A DNA stretch of 63,638 bases from assembly GCA_945868845.1 (NCBI GenBank), contig CAMBMS010000015.1:1-63638 (forward strand), written 5' to 3'. Made by a program: the position numbers and the translations under genes. The notes below the pieces were generated by a model that worked only from the letters and a program-made list of their open reading frames with translations, ran no database searches and was not told where the DNA came from. The stretch is from Asaia bogorensis. GTDB taxonomy: Bacteria > Pseudomonadota > Alphaproteobacteria > Acetobacterales > Acetobacteraceae. Shown in pieces: positions 38,658-47,773 of this stretch (within the stretch, counting starts at the first letter, position 1; each line of letters starts with the position of its first letter).

Positions 38658-40264
38658 CAGGTGGTGAGGCGATTGTCGATGGTCTGCTGCGCCATGGGAT
38701 CGACACGGTGTTTGGCCTGCCTGGAGTGCAGGTCTATGGGCTGTTCGACGCTTTTGCGCTGAATGCCAATCGGCTACGCCTGATCAATGCGCGCCATGAA
38801 CAAACCACGGCGTACATGGCGCTGGGGTATGCCGCTTCGACCGGCAAACCCGCCGCCTATGCCGTGGTACCGGGGCCTGGGTTGTTGAACACCACGGCGG
38901 CCCTCGCGACTGCCTGGGGTGTGAACGCGCAGGTTCTGTGTTTAACCGGTCAGGTGCCGAGCCATCTGATTGGGAAGCATCGCGGCTCCCTACACGAATT
39001 GCCGGATCAACTCGCGACCTTGCGCTCCCTGTTGAAATGGGCGGAGCGGATTGAGACACCGTCGGAGGCACCGGATCTGGTAGCACGCGCGTTCCAGGCC
39101 ATGCGCTCTGGCCGCCCAGGACCGGTCGCCCTGGAAATGCCCTGGGAACAATTCGCGGCGATCAGTGAAATCACGCCGCAAGATCCTTTGCCGGCGCATC
39201 CCAACCCACCGGTCGATCCTGTGAAAATCGCTGCGCTCGCAAAACTGATAAACGAGGCGAAGGCACCGATGATTTGGGTCGGTGGTGGCGCGGTGCATGC
39301 GGGTACCGAAATTTTGGCACTGGCGGATAAGCTTGGCGCGCCGGTGGTGTCGTTCCGTTCCGGGCGCGGCATTGTAGATGATCGCCATCGGCTCGGCCTG
39401 ACCATCGTGGCGGCGTATAAATTATGGCCGGAGACTGATCTGCTTATCGCTTTCGGTACCAGGTTGGAAGTGCCAACGATGCGCTGGGGTAAGGCGCCGG
39501 TAGGCCTAAAAATGGCCCGTATCGATATCGACCCGGCGGAGATGCGTCGGCTGCGCGTGGATCTACATATCGTGGGCGACAGTGCGGCGAATGCGACCGC
39601 ACTCGGCGCCGTTATCGTGCCACGCACGGACCCGGACCGCGCGTCCGCCATCGCAGCGGCGAAGGCGGATGCGCTGGTACGAATCCAGCGAGTGCAGCCG
39701 CAAATGACCTGGCTGAACGTCATCCGCGACGTAATGCCGGAAAATGGCATCCTGTGTGACGAGATGACGCAGGCCGGATATGTTTCGTGGTTCGGCTTTC
39801 CCATCTGTCAACCGCGCGGGCTGATTTCCTCGGGCTTTTCAGGCACGTTGGGTGCGGGTTTCCCGACCGCACTCGGTGTAAAGGTGGCGCATCCCGATAA
39901 ACCGGTGGTGGCGTTGACCGGAGATGGAGGATTTCTGTTTGGCGGTGCGGAATTGGCCACCGCTGTGCAGCATGGCATTAACCTGATAACGGTGCTGTTC
40001 AATAATTCGGCTTATGGCAATGTGCTGCGCGATCAGAACCGGATTTATGAAGGTCGCGATTCGGGATCAACGTTGCGGAACCCGGATTTTCAAATGTTCG
40101 CCCGAAGCTTCGGCGTGCCATCATGGCGCGTGACGGATGGCGATGGCTTGCGCAAGGCATTGACCGAAGCGTTGTCGGCAAATGCGCCGGCGTTGATCGA
40201 GGTGATGACGGATATCAAACAGGAAACTGCGCCATGGGAATTCATCGCTCCCGGACGGGGATAA
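38645..40264 (+). CDS. ThDP-dependent acetolactate synthase-like enzyme (second copy)
   Basis: This 539-residue enzyme has the catalytic glutamate (NARHEQTTAYMALGYA, Glu at about 52) and a full GDG...NN cofactor motif (LTGDGGFLFGGAELA, then VLFNNSAYG; about 426-450). It is only distantly like the first copy, so the two are probably not recent duplicates. ATG 38645 has an upstream GGGAAAG; an in-frame ATG at 38654 forms ATGA with the amidohydrolase stop and is a good alternative. It precedes a carboxymuconolactone-decarboxylase-like gene by about 37 bp. Confidence 0.87.
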   Translation: MARMTGGEAIVDGLLRHGIDTVFGLPGVQVYGLFDAFALNANRLRLINARHEQTTAYMALGYAASTGKPAAYAVVPGPGLLNTTAALATAWGVNAQVLCLTGQVPSHLIGKHRGSLHELPDQLATLRSLLKWAERIETPSEAPDLVARAFQAMRSGRPGPVALEMPWEQFAAISEITPQDPLPAHPNPPVDPVKIAALAKLINEAKAPMIWVGGGAVHAGTEILALADKLGAPVVSFRSGRGIVDDRHRLGLTIVAAYKLWPETDLLIAFGTRLEVPTMRWGKAPVGLKMARIDIDPAEMRRLRVDLHIVGDSAANATALGAVIVPRTDPDRASAIAAAKADALVRIQRVQPQMTWLNVIRDVMPENGILCDEMTQAGYVSWFGFPICQPRGLISSGFSGTLGAGFPTALGVKVAHPDKPVVALTGDGGFLFGGAELATAVQHGINLITVLFNNSAYGNVLRDQNRIYEGRDSGSTLRNPDFQMFARSFGVPSWRVTDGDGLRKALTEALSANAPALIEVMTDIKQETAPWEFIAPGRG

Positions 40265-40301
40265 CGTGACGTGGCTGGATCCATAACAAGAGGAAATGCA
40301 C

Positions 40302-40727
40302 ATGGCTAAGGATGATCTGCACACCGTTGCCCGCAATATGCGCCAAAAATTGCTCGGCAAGGACTTCGCCGCAAGGCTGGATAAGGAAGTTTACACCGAC
40401 CCGATGATGGGCAAGTTTGCCGAGGTGGCGCGCCAGATCGCCTTCGGCACCGTCTGGACCCGTCCTGGGCTGGATCTCAAAACTCGGACCATGATCACCC
40501 TGGTTAGCGACGCCACCAATGGCCGACACGATGAACTGGAACTGCATGTGCGCATGGCGCGCAACCAGGGCTGGACAGAGGATGAAATCGCCGAGGCGTT
40601 GATCCATCTCGCCGCCTATGTCGGCCTGCCACTCTGTCGCGAGGCAATGCTGGTGACAAGGAAAGTGTTCGGAGAAATGGGTAAGGAAGTCAAACTTGCC
40701 CGGGGCACGCGATCGAAGAAGAAATAA
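40302..40727 (+). CDS. Carboxymuconolactone decarboxylase-family protein
   Basis: The 141-residue protein matches the CMD/AhpD-like fold: DLKTRTMITLVSDA, then ELELHVRMARNQGWTEDEIAEALIHLAAYVGLPLC, with the conserved E-x-x-x-H pattern of PcaC. The AhpD CxxC redox pair is absent, favouring a decarboxylase or lyase role over a peroxidase one. AGAGGAAA is best spaced for ATG 40302; an ATG at 40296 overlaps it. It ends the ThDP/amidohydrolase operon. Confidence 0.85.
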   Translation: MAKDDLHTVARNMRQKLLGKDFAARLDKEVYTDPMMGKFAEVARQIAFGTVWTRPGLDLKTRTMITLVSDATNGRHDELELHVRMARNQGWTEDEIAEALIHLAAYVGLPLCREAMLVTRKVFGEMGKEVKLARGTRSKKK

Positions 40728-40879
40728 ATTTTCTACATTGAGGCTAGCATGCCTCCGGTGACCCAACGTCGTAGACTCGACGCGAGCAATTTTTGGCATC
40801 CTGGATTGGATTTGACTGTATGTCGCTATCTGTCATGTAGGCATGGCTGACGATGCCGAGAACAAAAAAATGATCTGGG

Positions 40880-41740
40880 ACGCCCTTGCTCGCAGACTTA
40901 AATTTCCTGGATAACTCTGACATGTATGGTTGGGGCCCTAACCAAACGTTTCTGGAATTTGCGCTGAAAGGTCGCGTACGGATATATTTCTGGCGACCAA
41001 ATTGGGCCAAACGGAAAGCTCCAGCAGCCGCAACGGGCTGAGCGGTCGGCGGACTATGTGCAGTCGGCGTGTAAGACCAGCCCGAAATGTGTCTGTATCG
41101 ATATCATTGGTTTTACTTTTAACATCGTGTCGATCCGGATGTCCCGGAGGAAGGCACGGTCGGCGTGGAGGTGACACTCGTGCAATAGGGCAGGCTACGC
41201 GACCTGGCTCCGCCCAAAGGCACCTGGAACGCATCCGCCGTGCCCACGCGGTGCATCCGATGAGCGCCATTCAGACGGAATACTTCCTGCTTTCCCGCGA
41301 GGAAGCGGAGGTGATGCGCCCGAACACGCGCGATCTGGCGGTCAGCTTCGTCCCCTTCTCCCCTCTCGGCCAAGGCTTCCTCACAGGCTATGTGCGCAAC
41401 CTGGAAGATCTGAAGGGCGACCGCCGTGCCGGGCATCCGCGCTATCGGGAGGCAAGCTTTGCCCATAATCGCGCCCTCGTGGACCTGGTGGAGGCGATTG
41501 CGTGCGAAAAAAAATTACATGCCGGACCAATTGGTCCGCAGCCTAGTTTCTGGCACAGGGCGACGATGTGTTCCCCATTCCCGCCACCAAACGGACCGAA
41601 CGGCTGAACGGGAATATCTCCACCCTCGCCGTTTAACTCAGCGCCCCCGATTTCGTCCGCATCGCCGCCGCCGTGCCGCCTGGCTCGGCCGATGGCACCC
41701 GCAATTCGGCCAGCGGAATGCATGACGTATTCCTATACCC
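40880..41740 (+). pseudogene. Aldo/keto reductase remnant
   Basis: Pieces of an AKR are spread over several frames. The first gives NSDMYGWGPNQTFLEFALKGRV (about 40910-40975), the family's D-x-x-x-Y active-site region. Then RVDPDVPEEGTVGVEVTLVQ appears near 41120, followed by AVHPMSAIQTEYFLLSREEAEVM and VPFSPLGQGFLTGYVR (41250-41400). Finally ASFAHNRALVDLVEAIA, GDDVFPIPATKRTERLNGN and FVRIAAAVPPGSADGTR occur up to about 41735. Many frameshifts and stops break it. It fills the 40.7-41.85 kb gap in the catabolic region. Confidence 0.8.
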
Positions 41741-41855
41741 ATTTGATGGTTCAGGTGAATCTAGCACCGGGCGCTCCCCACCAGGCCACCCAATGACAAT
41801 ATGCTAATGGGTGGCCGGGTGGAGATGCGGGTCGGTGCCGGACTTCGACTGAGAC

Positions 41856-42689
41856 ATGACCAATTTGACAAGTGACGCGCGGGTAAAGACACTATCAGCA
41901 AGCTATCTGGGGACCCAATCGATGATTCTCTGCATGGACAGCCGTAAGGCGCGCGAGATGAACCGCCGTAAGGCCAAGGAAGGCTGGAACACGCTCTATA
42001 TGGGCGTGAACCGTTATCACCGGCAGGAAGGCGATGCGACGCCGGATGCCGATGCGCTGTATCCGGTGGCTTTCTTAGTGGAAAAAGATCCCGGGGCGGT
42101 GATCCACCCGCATTACCACGCGGCGGAACAATTCCAGGTCGTCGTTGATGGCAGCTGCAAATTCGGTGCCCACGATGTTGATGGGGTGGCGGTGCATTAT
42201 ACTGGCCCGTACTCCTCCTATGGCCCGATCGTAGCGGCGGAAAAGGGATTGCAGTTCTTTACCCTGCGAAAGGGCTTCGATGTAGGTGCGCAATATATGC
42301 CGGCGGAGCGTTTGGGCCTGCGCGAGGGGCGTAAGCGCTGGGAACACCGCGAAGTGACCGCGGTAGTGCACGGTGTGATGAGCGAGGCCGATCTCGCTCG
42401 GTTACCCGGCGTGGCATCGGACAATGTGCTGGCGCAGGAATCGGATGGCGTCTCCGCCTGGCGCTATTGCCTACCGCCGGGGGCGTCGCTGAGGGGGAGC
42501 GACCCCGCCCTGGGAGGCGGGCAGTTCTGGCTGGTGCTCGCGGGCAGCTTGCAAGTGACAGACCCTGAGCCACTGGCGCCCAAATCCTGCGTGTTTGTCG
42601 GCGCCGATGAAATGGCTCCCACCGTAATCGCAGGCTCGCGCGGGGCGGAGGTTCTGTGCATGCAGTTTCCCCGCCAGGCTTCGCATTGA
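41856..42689 (+). CDS. Two-part cupin-domain protein
   Basis: The 277-residue protein has an HPHYHAAEQFQVVVDG motif (around residues 86-101) with two histidines and a glutamate, giving a metal site in a cupin barrel. A second barrel-like C-terminal half (GGQFWLVLAGSLQV) lacks an obvious HxH. Bicupins of this form occur in ring-cleavage dioxygenases, but many are uncharacterised. It stands alone between the broken aldo/keto reductase and the monooxygenase gene. Its position fits a catabolic role. Confidence 0.7.
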   Translation: MTNLTSDARVKTLSASYLGTQSMILCMDSRKAREMNRRKAKEGWNTLYMGVNRYHRQEGDATPDADALYPVAFLVEKDPGAVIHPHYHAAEQFQVVVDGSCKFGAHDVDGVAVHYTGPYSSYGPIVAAEKGLQFFTLRKGFDVGAQYMPAERLGLREGRKRWEHREVTAVVHGVMSEADLARLPGVASDNVLAQESDGVSAWRYCLPPGASLRGSDPALGGGQFWLVLAGSLQVTDPEPLAPKSCVFVGADEMAPTVIAGSRGAEVLCMQFPRQASH

Positions 42690-42786
42690 CCTGACACGCG
42701 GCTGACCCACGACCCAGCGGCGCGTGGATTGACTCGCTGCGGCCCCCTGACGCTAATCCGCCTAACAACTTCGCTGCGGGACGCCC

Positions 42787-43956
42787 ATGAACCATCTCGC
42801 CAAACCTGATCCGCTGGAGAGGGCGCGCCTTCTCGGCTCCGCCATCGACGATGCGGCCGATGAGATCGAGCGCACCCGCCGCCTGCCCGAGCCGCTGCTG
42901 AGCCAGATGCATGAAGCGCGAATGTTTCGCCTGCTATTGCCCCGCTCCGTCGGCGGCGAGGAAGTAGCGCCCAGCGTCTATCTGCGCGTGGTGGAGGCGA
43001 TCAGCCGCCATGACGGCTCGCTCGGCTGGAACATGTTCGTCGGCAACTCCTCCGCCTTGATCGCCGCCTATTTGCCAGAGGCGACCGCGCGGGAGATTTG
43101 GAGCAATCCGCGTGCCATCGTTGCCTGGGGTCCGCCTAATGGCTACCGAGCGCGCGCCGTACCGGGTGGCTATCGGGTCAGCGGACGGTGGGATTTCGCC
43201 AGTGGCTGCCGCGCCGCGACCTGGATGGGCGCGCATTGCATGGTGGAGGAACCGGACGGCTCTCTGCGTACGAACCATGTAGGCCGGCCAGCGGTGCGTT
43301 CGCTGCTTTATCCGGTCGCGCAGGCGAAGCTGCTGGATACCTGGCACACGATTGGAATGCGTGGCACGGCGTCTGATTCCTATGAACTGGATGACGTGTT
43401 CGTGCCGGAAGTATTCAGCGGCACGCGCGAGGATCCGACAGAGAACCGTGAGCCCGGCCCGCTCTACGCCTTTACCCAGCAGGGCCTGTATGCGGTGGGC
43501 GTGGTTGGCGTGGCGCTGGGCATTGCCGGGGCGATGCACACGGCATTCATCGAATTGGCGAGCGACAAGACACCGCGGGGCCTGGGCCGGCTGGCAGATA
43601 ACACGGTGATCCAGGCGAAGGTGGCGCAGGCGGAAGCGAAACTGGAATCCGCGCGCGCTTGGGTGCTGGATGTCCTGGCTAGTATTTACACGCGCGCCGA
43701 TGGCGTTACTCCGATCAACCTGACCGATCGCGCGCGGGTGCGCCTAGCTTGTGCCAATGCCATCCAGGCGGCCAGTGAGGTCGCGGACATGACCTACAAG
43801 GAAGCCGGTGTTTCCGCAATTTTTCTCGGCACGCCGTTCGAACGCCGGTTCCGCGATATCCATACCTTGACGCAGCAGATCCAGTCACGCGGATCGCATT
43901 ACGAAGCAGTGGGGTCCATCCTTCTGGGTAATGAACCGGCCGGTCCGTTTTACTAA
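42787..43956 (+). CDS. Acyl-CoA-dehydrogenase-fold flavin monooxygenase (HsaA/HpaB-like)
   Basis: The 389-residue protein resembles class D flavoprotein monooxygenases: EEIERTRRLPEPLLSQMHEARMF-like start, then FRLLLPRSVGGEEVAPSVYLRVVEA, ISRHDGSLGWNMFVGNSS (class-typical), and GYRVSGRWDFASGCRAATWMG in the middle. The missing catalytic acyl-CoA base fits an oxygenase rather than a dehydrogenase, and relatives hydroxylate phenols using reduced flavin from a separate reductase. No flavin reductase is nearby, so one must be encoded elsewhere. It is 21 bp before the epimerase gene. Confidence 0.82.
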   Translation: MNHLAKPDPLERARLLGSAIDDAADEIERTRRLPEPLLSQMHEARMFRLLLPRSVGGEEVAPSVYLRVVEAISRHDGSLGWNMFVGNSSALIAAYLPEATAREIWSNPRAIVAWGPPNGYRARAVPGGYRVSGRWDFASGCRAATWMGAHCMVEEPDGSLRTNHVGRPAVRSLLYPVAQAKLLDTWHTIGMRGTASDSYELDDVFVPEVFSGTREDPTENREPGPLYAFTQQGLYAVGVVGVALGIAGAMHTAFIELASDKTPRGLGRLADNTVIQAKVAQAEAKLESARAWVLDVLASIYTRADGVTPINLTDRARVRLACANAIQAASEVADMTYKEAGVSAIFLGTPFERRFRDIHTLTQQIQSRGSHYEAVGSILLGNEPAGPFY

Positions 43957-43977
43957 CAACAACCTGAGGAGAGAGAA

Positions 43978-44913
43978 ATGGCGGTCCTGATCATTGGCGG
44001 TACTGGCTTTATTGGTTATCGCCTGGCCCGACTTTTGGTGGGACGCGGCCAGAAAGTGATCTGTATGGATATCAACCCTACCGCACATTCCTTCGCGGAT
44101 ATGGGCGATCAGGTCGCCGTGATGCGAGGCGACGTCACGCAGTTCGACGACGTGATGGCGGTGATGCACAAAGTACAGCCGGAAAGGGTGGTCAACCTCT
44201 CCTATTTGCTTGGCTCCTTTCACGCGCCGCGCGTGGCGATGAAACTGAACATCCTCGGTATGGATAATTGTTTCGAGGCCGCGCGTATCTGCGGTGTCAA
44301 ACACACCATGTATGCCAGTTCGCTTGCGGTTAACGGCGCACAATCGAATTTCGGTGACCGCCCAGTGACCGAGGGCGATCTAGTGTATGGCGAAGACCAG
44401 TATAGCAAGCACAAGATCGTCAACGAGTGGCAGGCCGATGATTACCGGGAAAAGCACGGCATGCTGATCACCGGCATCCGCCCGGCCAATGTTACCGGCC
44501 CGGACAAGGTGCGCGGCTCGGTCGATCACGTGAACATCATCACGGAACCGGCGCGCGGTAATCCTATTACCTTTCCCTTCAAAGATTCGATGCGCTGCCC
44601 AATCCATGTCGATGAAGTGGCAGAAATCTTTGCTCGCGTGCTGCTGAGCGAGAAGCCAGCGCACAAGATCTACGCTACTGGCGGCATTTCTATCAGCCTG
44701 GGCGAGATCGCGGATATCGTGCGGTCGTACCTTCCTGGTGCAAAAATTAATTTCCAGAAAGACGAAGGCGGGCGCGGTCCGTCACGTACCTACATGATCG
44801 AGAACGCCCGGCTGATGCAGGAGTTCGGCGTGCAGTATCGTCCCTATCGTGACCGTGTGCTGCAAATTATCAATGATATCTACAAGGATAGCGGTAAACC
44901 GCCGATCGGCTAG
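43978..44913 (+). CDS. NAD(P)-dependent epimerase/dehydratase
   Basis: The 311-residue extended SDR begins ILIIGGTGFIGYRLARLL (GGTGFIG cofactor motif), has YASSLAVNGA and YSKHK (YxxxK) as catalytic residues (about residues 141-145), and a RPANVTGPDKVRG block. An AGGAGA-type ribosome site (tgaggagagag) precedes ATG 43978. It is 21 bp after the monooxygenase gene and is likely co-transcribed with it. The substrate could be a nucleotide sugar or a hydroxylated ring product; sequence alone does not say. Confidence 0.82.
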   Translation: MAVLIIGGTGFIGYRLARLLVGRGQKVICMDINPTAHSFADMGDQVAVMRGDVTQFDDVMAVMHKVQPERVVNLSYLLGSFHAPRVAMKLNILGMDNCFEAARICGVKHTMYASSLAVNGAQSNFGDRPVTEGDLVYGEDQYSKHKIVNEWQADDYREKHGMLITGIRPANVTGPDKVRGSVDHVNIITEPARGNPITFPFKDSMRCPIHVDEVAEIFARVLLSEKPAHKIYATGGISISLGEIADIVRSYLPGAKINFQKDEGGRGPSRTYMIENARLMQEFGVQYRPYRDRVLQIINDIYKDSGKPPIG

Positions 44914-44925
44914 AAAAGCTGAAAC

Positions 44926-44945
44926 GGGCGCGCGGCGTGGCGCCC
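44926..44945. terminator. Hairpin between convergent genes
   Basis: GGGCGC (44926-44931) pairs with GCGCCC (44940-44945) around an eight-base loop. It lies between the epimerase stop and the hotdog-protein stop. Read on the minus strand, a T-rich GTTTCAGCTTTT follows, so it can serve the minus-strand operon. Confidence 0.35.
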
Positions 44946-44948
44946 CGA

Positions 44949-46079
44949 CTACCCGCGCGTGGGCAGGGCGATGGTCCCCCCGCCGACGATAGAAATCTCA
45001 TTGTCCTGGTTGTACGCTTGTTGGGTGATATCGACTAGAAATTTGCCATTTTCGACACGCTTGCCCGTAACCTGGCCATGAATGAACAGCAAATCTCCTT
45101 CCGGATTATGGCGACGAATACGCGAATGGGCATTAACCAAAAATCCTGTGTCGCCCATCCAGTTGGTCATGTGATGCATCAGCCAGGAACACCGTTCTGG
45201 GCCGTAATCATAGGCACCTGGCGCACCCACCATCAATGCCATTTCCGGCTCCCAATGCACTCGCTCGGGGCAGTCTGGGATATTGAATCGATTAGGAATA
45301 CCAAGGCCTGGATGCTTGTTGATCTGCTGCCAGTTTAACTTATTGGCGCGGATGTAAAGCCCACCCCAACCTTGGGCATAGGCGATAAAACCCGTGACTG
45401 TCATGGGCCCCTTGGCCATGGTGGGCATGGGTTCGTCCACCTTTACGTCTTCCCAGTAACGGGGCGATGGGCCGCGGATTTTCTCAGCGGCATAAAGATC
45501 ATATATTCGATCGAGTTCCTCCTGTGTATAGCGGCGCGGTTCTCGGTCTTTCAGGTCGTCGTATTTCGTGCCTTCCTCGCGCGCGATATCGCGATCGGTG
45601 CGAAAGCACCAACTATCGGCCTCGGCGACCTTGTCGCCACCATCACCGAAAAATTCGACGTGATAGATCTGCTGAACGGCGCGCCCGGCGAAGCGGGTAT
45701 TATGGACTATCAAATCCTTCAATCGGGCGGTAGTAACGATTTCTTCATTGCGCCGAATCCAGCGATTCCAGGTCCAGTTGGCCCCGGCCCACATGGCGTG
45801 TACGCCAGCAAGCCCACCAACATAGCCGGAGATAATTCTACTCGTCGCGAACAGAAAACTCGGCAACGCGACGATGCCGCTATGTACCGATTGTGCAGCA
45901 TAAATAGGATCGCACCAGAGCGGATTGTCATCGCCGATGCCATGAGCGTAATGGCGGATATTGTCTCTCGTCGCTTCATGGCACCAGGGCTCCAACGTGT
46001 CTCCGATTGGTTTGTCGATGCGCTGGCGTAGATCGGAGAGACCCTGTTCGGTGATCTTGGGAAATCTCTGGCTGGACAT
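44949..46079 (-). CDS. FAS1-like/MaoC hotdog dehydratase
   Basis: The 376-residue protein has the two-hotdog layout of MaoC-type hydratases: an N-terminal FAS1-like dehydratase half (EPWCHEATRDNIRHYAHGIGDDNPLW with a G-D-D/N-P pattern, about 32-57) and a C-terminal half that closes with the block TGKRVENGKFLVDITQ. Such proteins hydrate or dehydrate acyl-CoA or acyl-ACP. It starts 11 bp downstream of the CoA ligase gene on the same strand, so ligase then dehydratase is a natural pair on one transcript. Confidence 0.78.
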   Translation of the reverse strand: MSSQRFPKITEQGLSDLRQRIDKPIGDTLEPWCHEATRDNIRHYAHGIGDDNPLWCDPIYAAQSVHSGIVALPSFLFATSRIISGYVGGLAGVHAMWAGANWTWNRWIRRNEEIVTTARLKDLIVHNTRFAGRAVQQIYHVEFFGDGGDKVAEADSWCFRTDRDIAREEGTKYDDLKDREPRRYTQEELDRIYDLYAAEKIRGPSPRYWEDVKVDEPMPTMAKGPMTVTGFIAYAQGWGGLYIRANKLNWQQINKHPGLGIPNRFNIPDCPERVHWEPEMALMVGAPGAYDYGPERCSWLMHHMTNWMGDTGFLVNAHSRIRRHNPEGDLLFIHGQVTGKRVENGKFLVDITQQAYNQDNEISIVGGGTIALPTRG

Positions 46080-46090
46080 GGCAAACTCCT

Positions 46091-47629
46091 TCAGGCGGCG
46101 GCTTCGGTGTCGCGCAACGTTTTTCGGTTGACCTTGCCAGCCTGAGTCTTGGGCAATTCACTGACGAAAGTGACGCGGCGAGGATATTCGTGTTGCGAAA
46201 GACGGCTACGCACGAAATCCTGCAATTCCTGGGCGAATGCGTCGTTTCCGGTGCGGGGGCTGACGATAAATGCCTTCACGATTTGCCCGCGTCCCGCATC
46301 AGCCACACCGATCACGGCGGCCTCGCGTACATCCGGGTGTTTGAGCAGAATATCCTCGATTTCCACTGCGCTCATGGTCCAGCCGGCGGAGATGATAACA
46401 TCATCGGCGCGTCCTGCATGATGGAATATCCCGTCCGCATCCATCCGGCCAAGATCCTTGGTAGGAAACCACGCACCCCGCCGCCAGAGTTTTATTTCCC
46501 CAACCTGGTTGGGCACGCATTCCGTACCATCGGGTCTCTGCACCTGCACACGCAGGCCAGGGATCGGCCTCCCTAGCGCGCCTGGCTTCATGGAAAAATC
46601 TGGTGCGCCGGGATAGTTTACCAGGCACACGCCAACTTCGGTGGTGCCGTACATGCTGCATAGCGGCGCTCCAAAATGTGCTTCGGTGAATTCCAAGGTG
46701 GCGCTGTCCACGGGTTCTCCGGTGAAGGAAGTTTTCTGGATCACATGACGAAAATCCTGCGCGCGGCCGCACGTCTTGATCATCCGATAATGCGTCGCAG
46801 CTGCTGATAAATTTGTCGTGCCATAGTCCTGTAAGGCACGCAGAAGCCGCACGGCATCAAATTTTCCGGCATAGGCTCCGATGGAAACTCCCAACGCCAA
46901 CGGCGCCAATGTGCCATGCCACAACCCATGGCCCCAGGCGGGGGAGGACGGACAGAAAAACGTGTCACTCGGGCGAATGCCCGTGCCATACAACGCCGCC
47001 AGCATGACCAATACCACGGCGCGGTGTGTATGCTTCACTGCTTCCGGCAATTCCCGCGTGGTGCCGGACGTGTATTGAAACACGGCCATATCATCGGCGC
47101 CCGTGGTGATAGGGAATGCGTCGGGATGGACGGATATTTCCGCCAGCATCGTGGAATCTAGCACCACATCCAGATCAAAAAATTCGCGCGTGATGGCTAT
47201 TTTTTCCACATTGGTGATTAATATACGCGGCGTGCAATCTTCAATCCGCAACGCTAACCCGTCCGGCCCGAACAAGGTAAACAGAGGCACTGCCACTGCG
47301 CCCAGCTTCATCGCGCCAAACAGAGCGAAGTAATAAGACCGCCCTGGCTCTAGCATGATCGCCACGCGATCGCCCTTGCCTACACCCCGCGCCGCCAGCC
47401 AATGCGCCACCTGGGCGGATCCGGCTGAAATATCCTCGAACGTCAAAACCTCATCGCCGCCATCGGCCAGCGCCACGCGCACCGCCACGCGGCCGGTATG
47501 GGCATAGCGGTCGATACACTCATACGCGATGTTGAGCCGCGCCCGACTACCATCGAACAACGCCCAGAGTGCCTCCATGGAAAAATATCGCTGCGCATCG
47601 TCATAGCGCACGTAATCCGTTAGCTTCAT
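46091..47629 (-). CDS. AMP-dependent acyl-CoA synthetase
   Basis: The 512-residue ANL-superfamily ligase activates an acid as acyl-AMP and transfers it to CoA. Motifs in order: the P-loop-like A3 as QYTSGTTRELPEAVKHTHR (the usual G after TSGTT is replaced by RELPEA), SMYGTTEVG (A5), FHHAGRADDVIISAGW (A7/A8) and PKTQAGKVNRKTL with the A10 lysine. The altered A3 resembles the benzoate/aryl-CoA-ligase-like subgroup, but specificity is not fixed by it. Start ATG 47629, just after a truncated MmgE/PrpD remnant. The downstream hotdog protein is 11 bp away. Confidence 0.9.
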   Translation of the reverse strand: MKLTDYVRYDDAQRYFSMEALWALFDGSRARLNIAYECIDRYAHTGRVAVRVALADGGDEVLTFEDISAGSAQVAHWLAARGVGKGDRVAIMLEPGRSYYFALFGAMKLGAVAVPLFTLFGPDGLALRIEDCTPRILITNVEKIAITREFFDLDVVLDSTMLAEISVHPDAFPITTGADDMAVFQYTSGTTRELPEAVKHTHRAVVLVMLAALYGTGIRPSDTFFCPSSPAWGHGLWHGTLAPLALGVSIGAYAGKFDAVRLLRALQDYGTTNLSAAATHYRMIKTCGRAQDFRHVIQKTSFTGEPVDSATLEFTEAHFGAPLCSMYGTTEVGVCLVNYPGAPDFSMKPGALGRPIPGLRVQVQRPDGTECVPNQVGEIKLWRRGAWFPTKDLGRMDADGIFHHAGRADDVIISAGWTMSAVEIEDILLKHPDVREAAVIGVADAGRGQIVKAFIVSPRTGNDAFAQELQDFVRSRLSQHEYPRRVTFVSELPKTQAGKVNRKTLRDTEAAA

Positions 47630-47635
47630 CGTGGG

Positions 47636-47773
47636 TCAGGCCGAGACGGTATCGACGACGCGGTGGGCAGGGGTCTCGCCCAGATGCGCGAAGGCGCTGC
47701 GCGCGCATGCCCCCGGCACATCCGCATGCCACAGACCAGCAACCCAAGTGGCAACCTTGCGCGTCGTGCTCAT
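47636..47773 (-). pseudogene. MmgE/PrpD N-terminal remnant
   Basis: A 45-codon frame starts with ATG 47773, overlapping the prpF stop by four bases (ATGA). It reads STTRKVATWVAGLWHADVP, the usual start of MmgE/PrpD-type 2-methylcitrate dehydratases. It then runs into non-homologous sequence and stops at 47636. The core and metal-free dehydratase site are gone. It seems that a prpF-prpD pair was once here; the gene is now only a stub before the CoA ligase. Confidence 0.55.
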
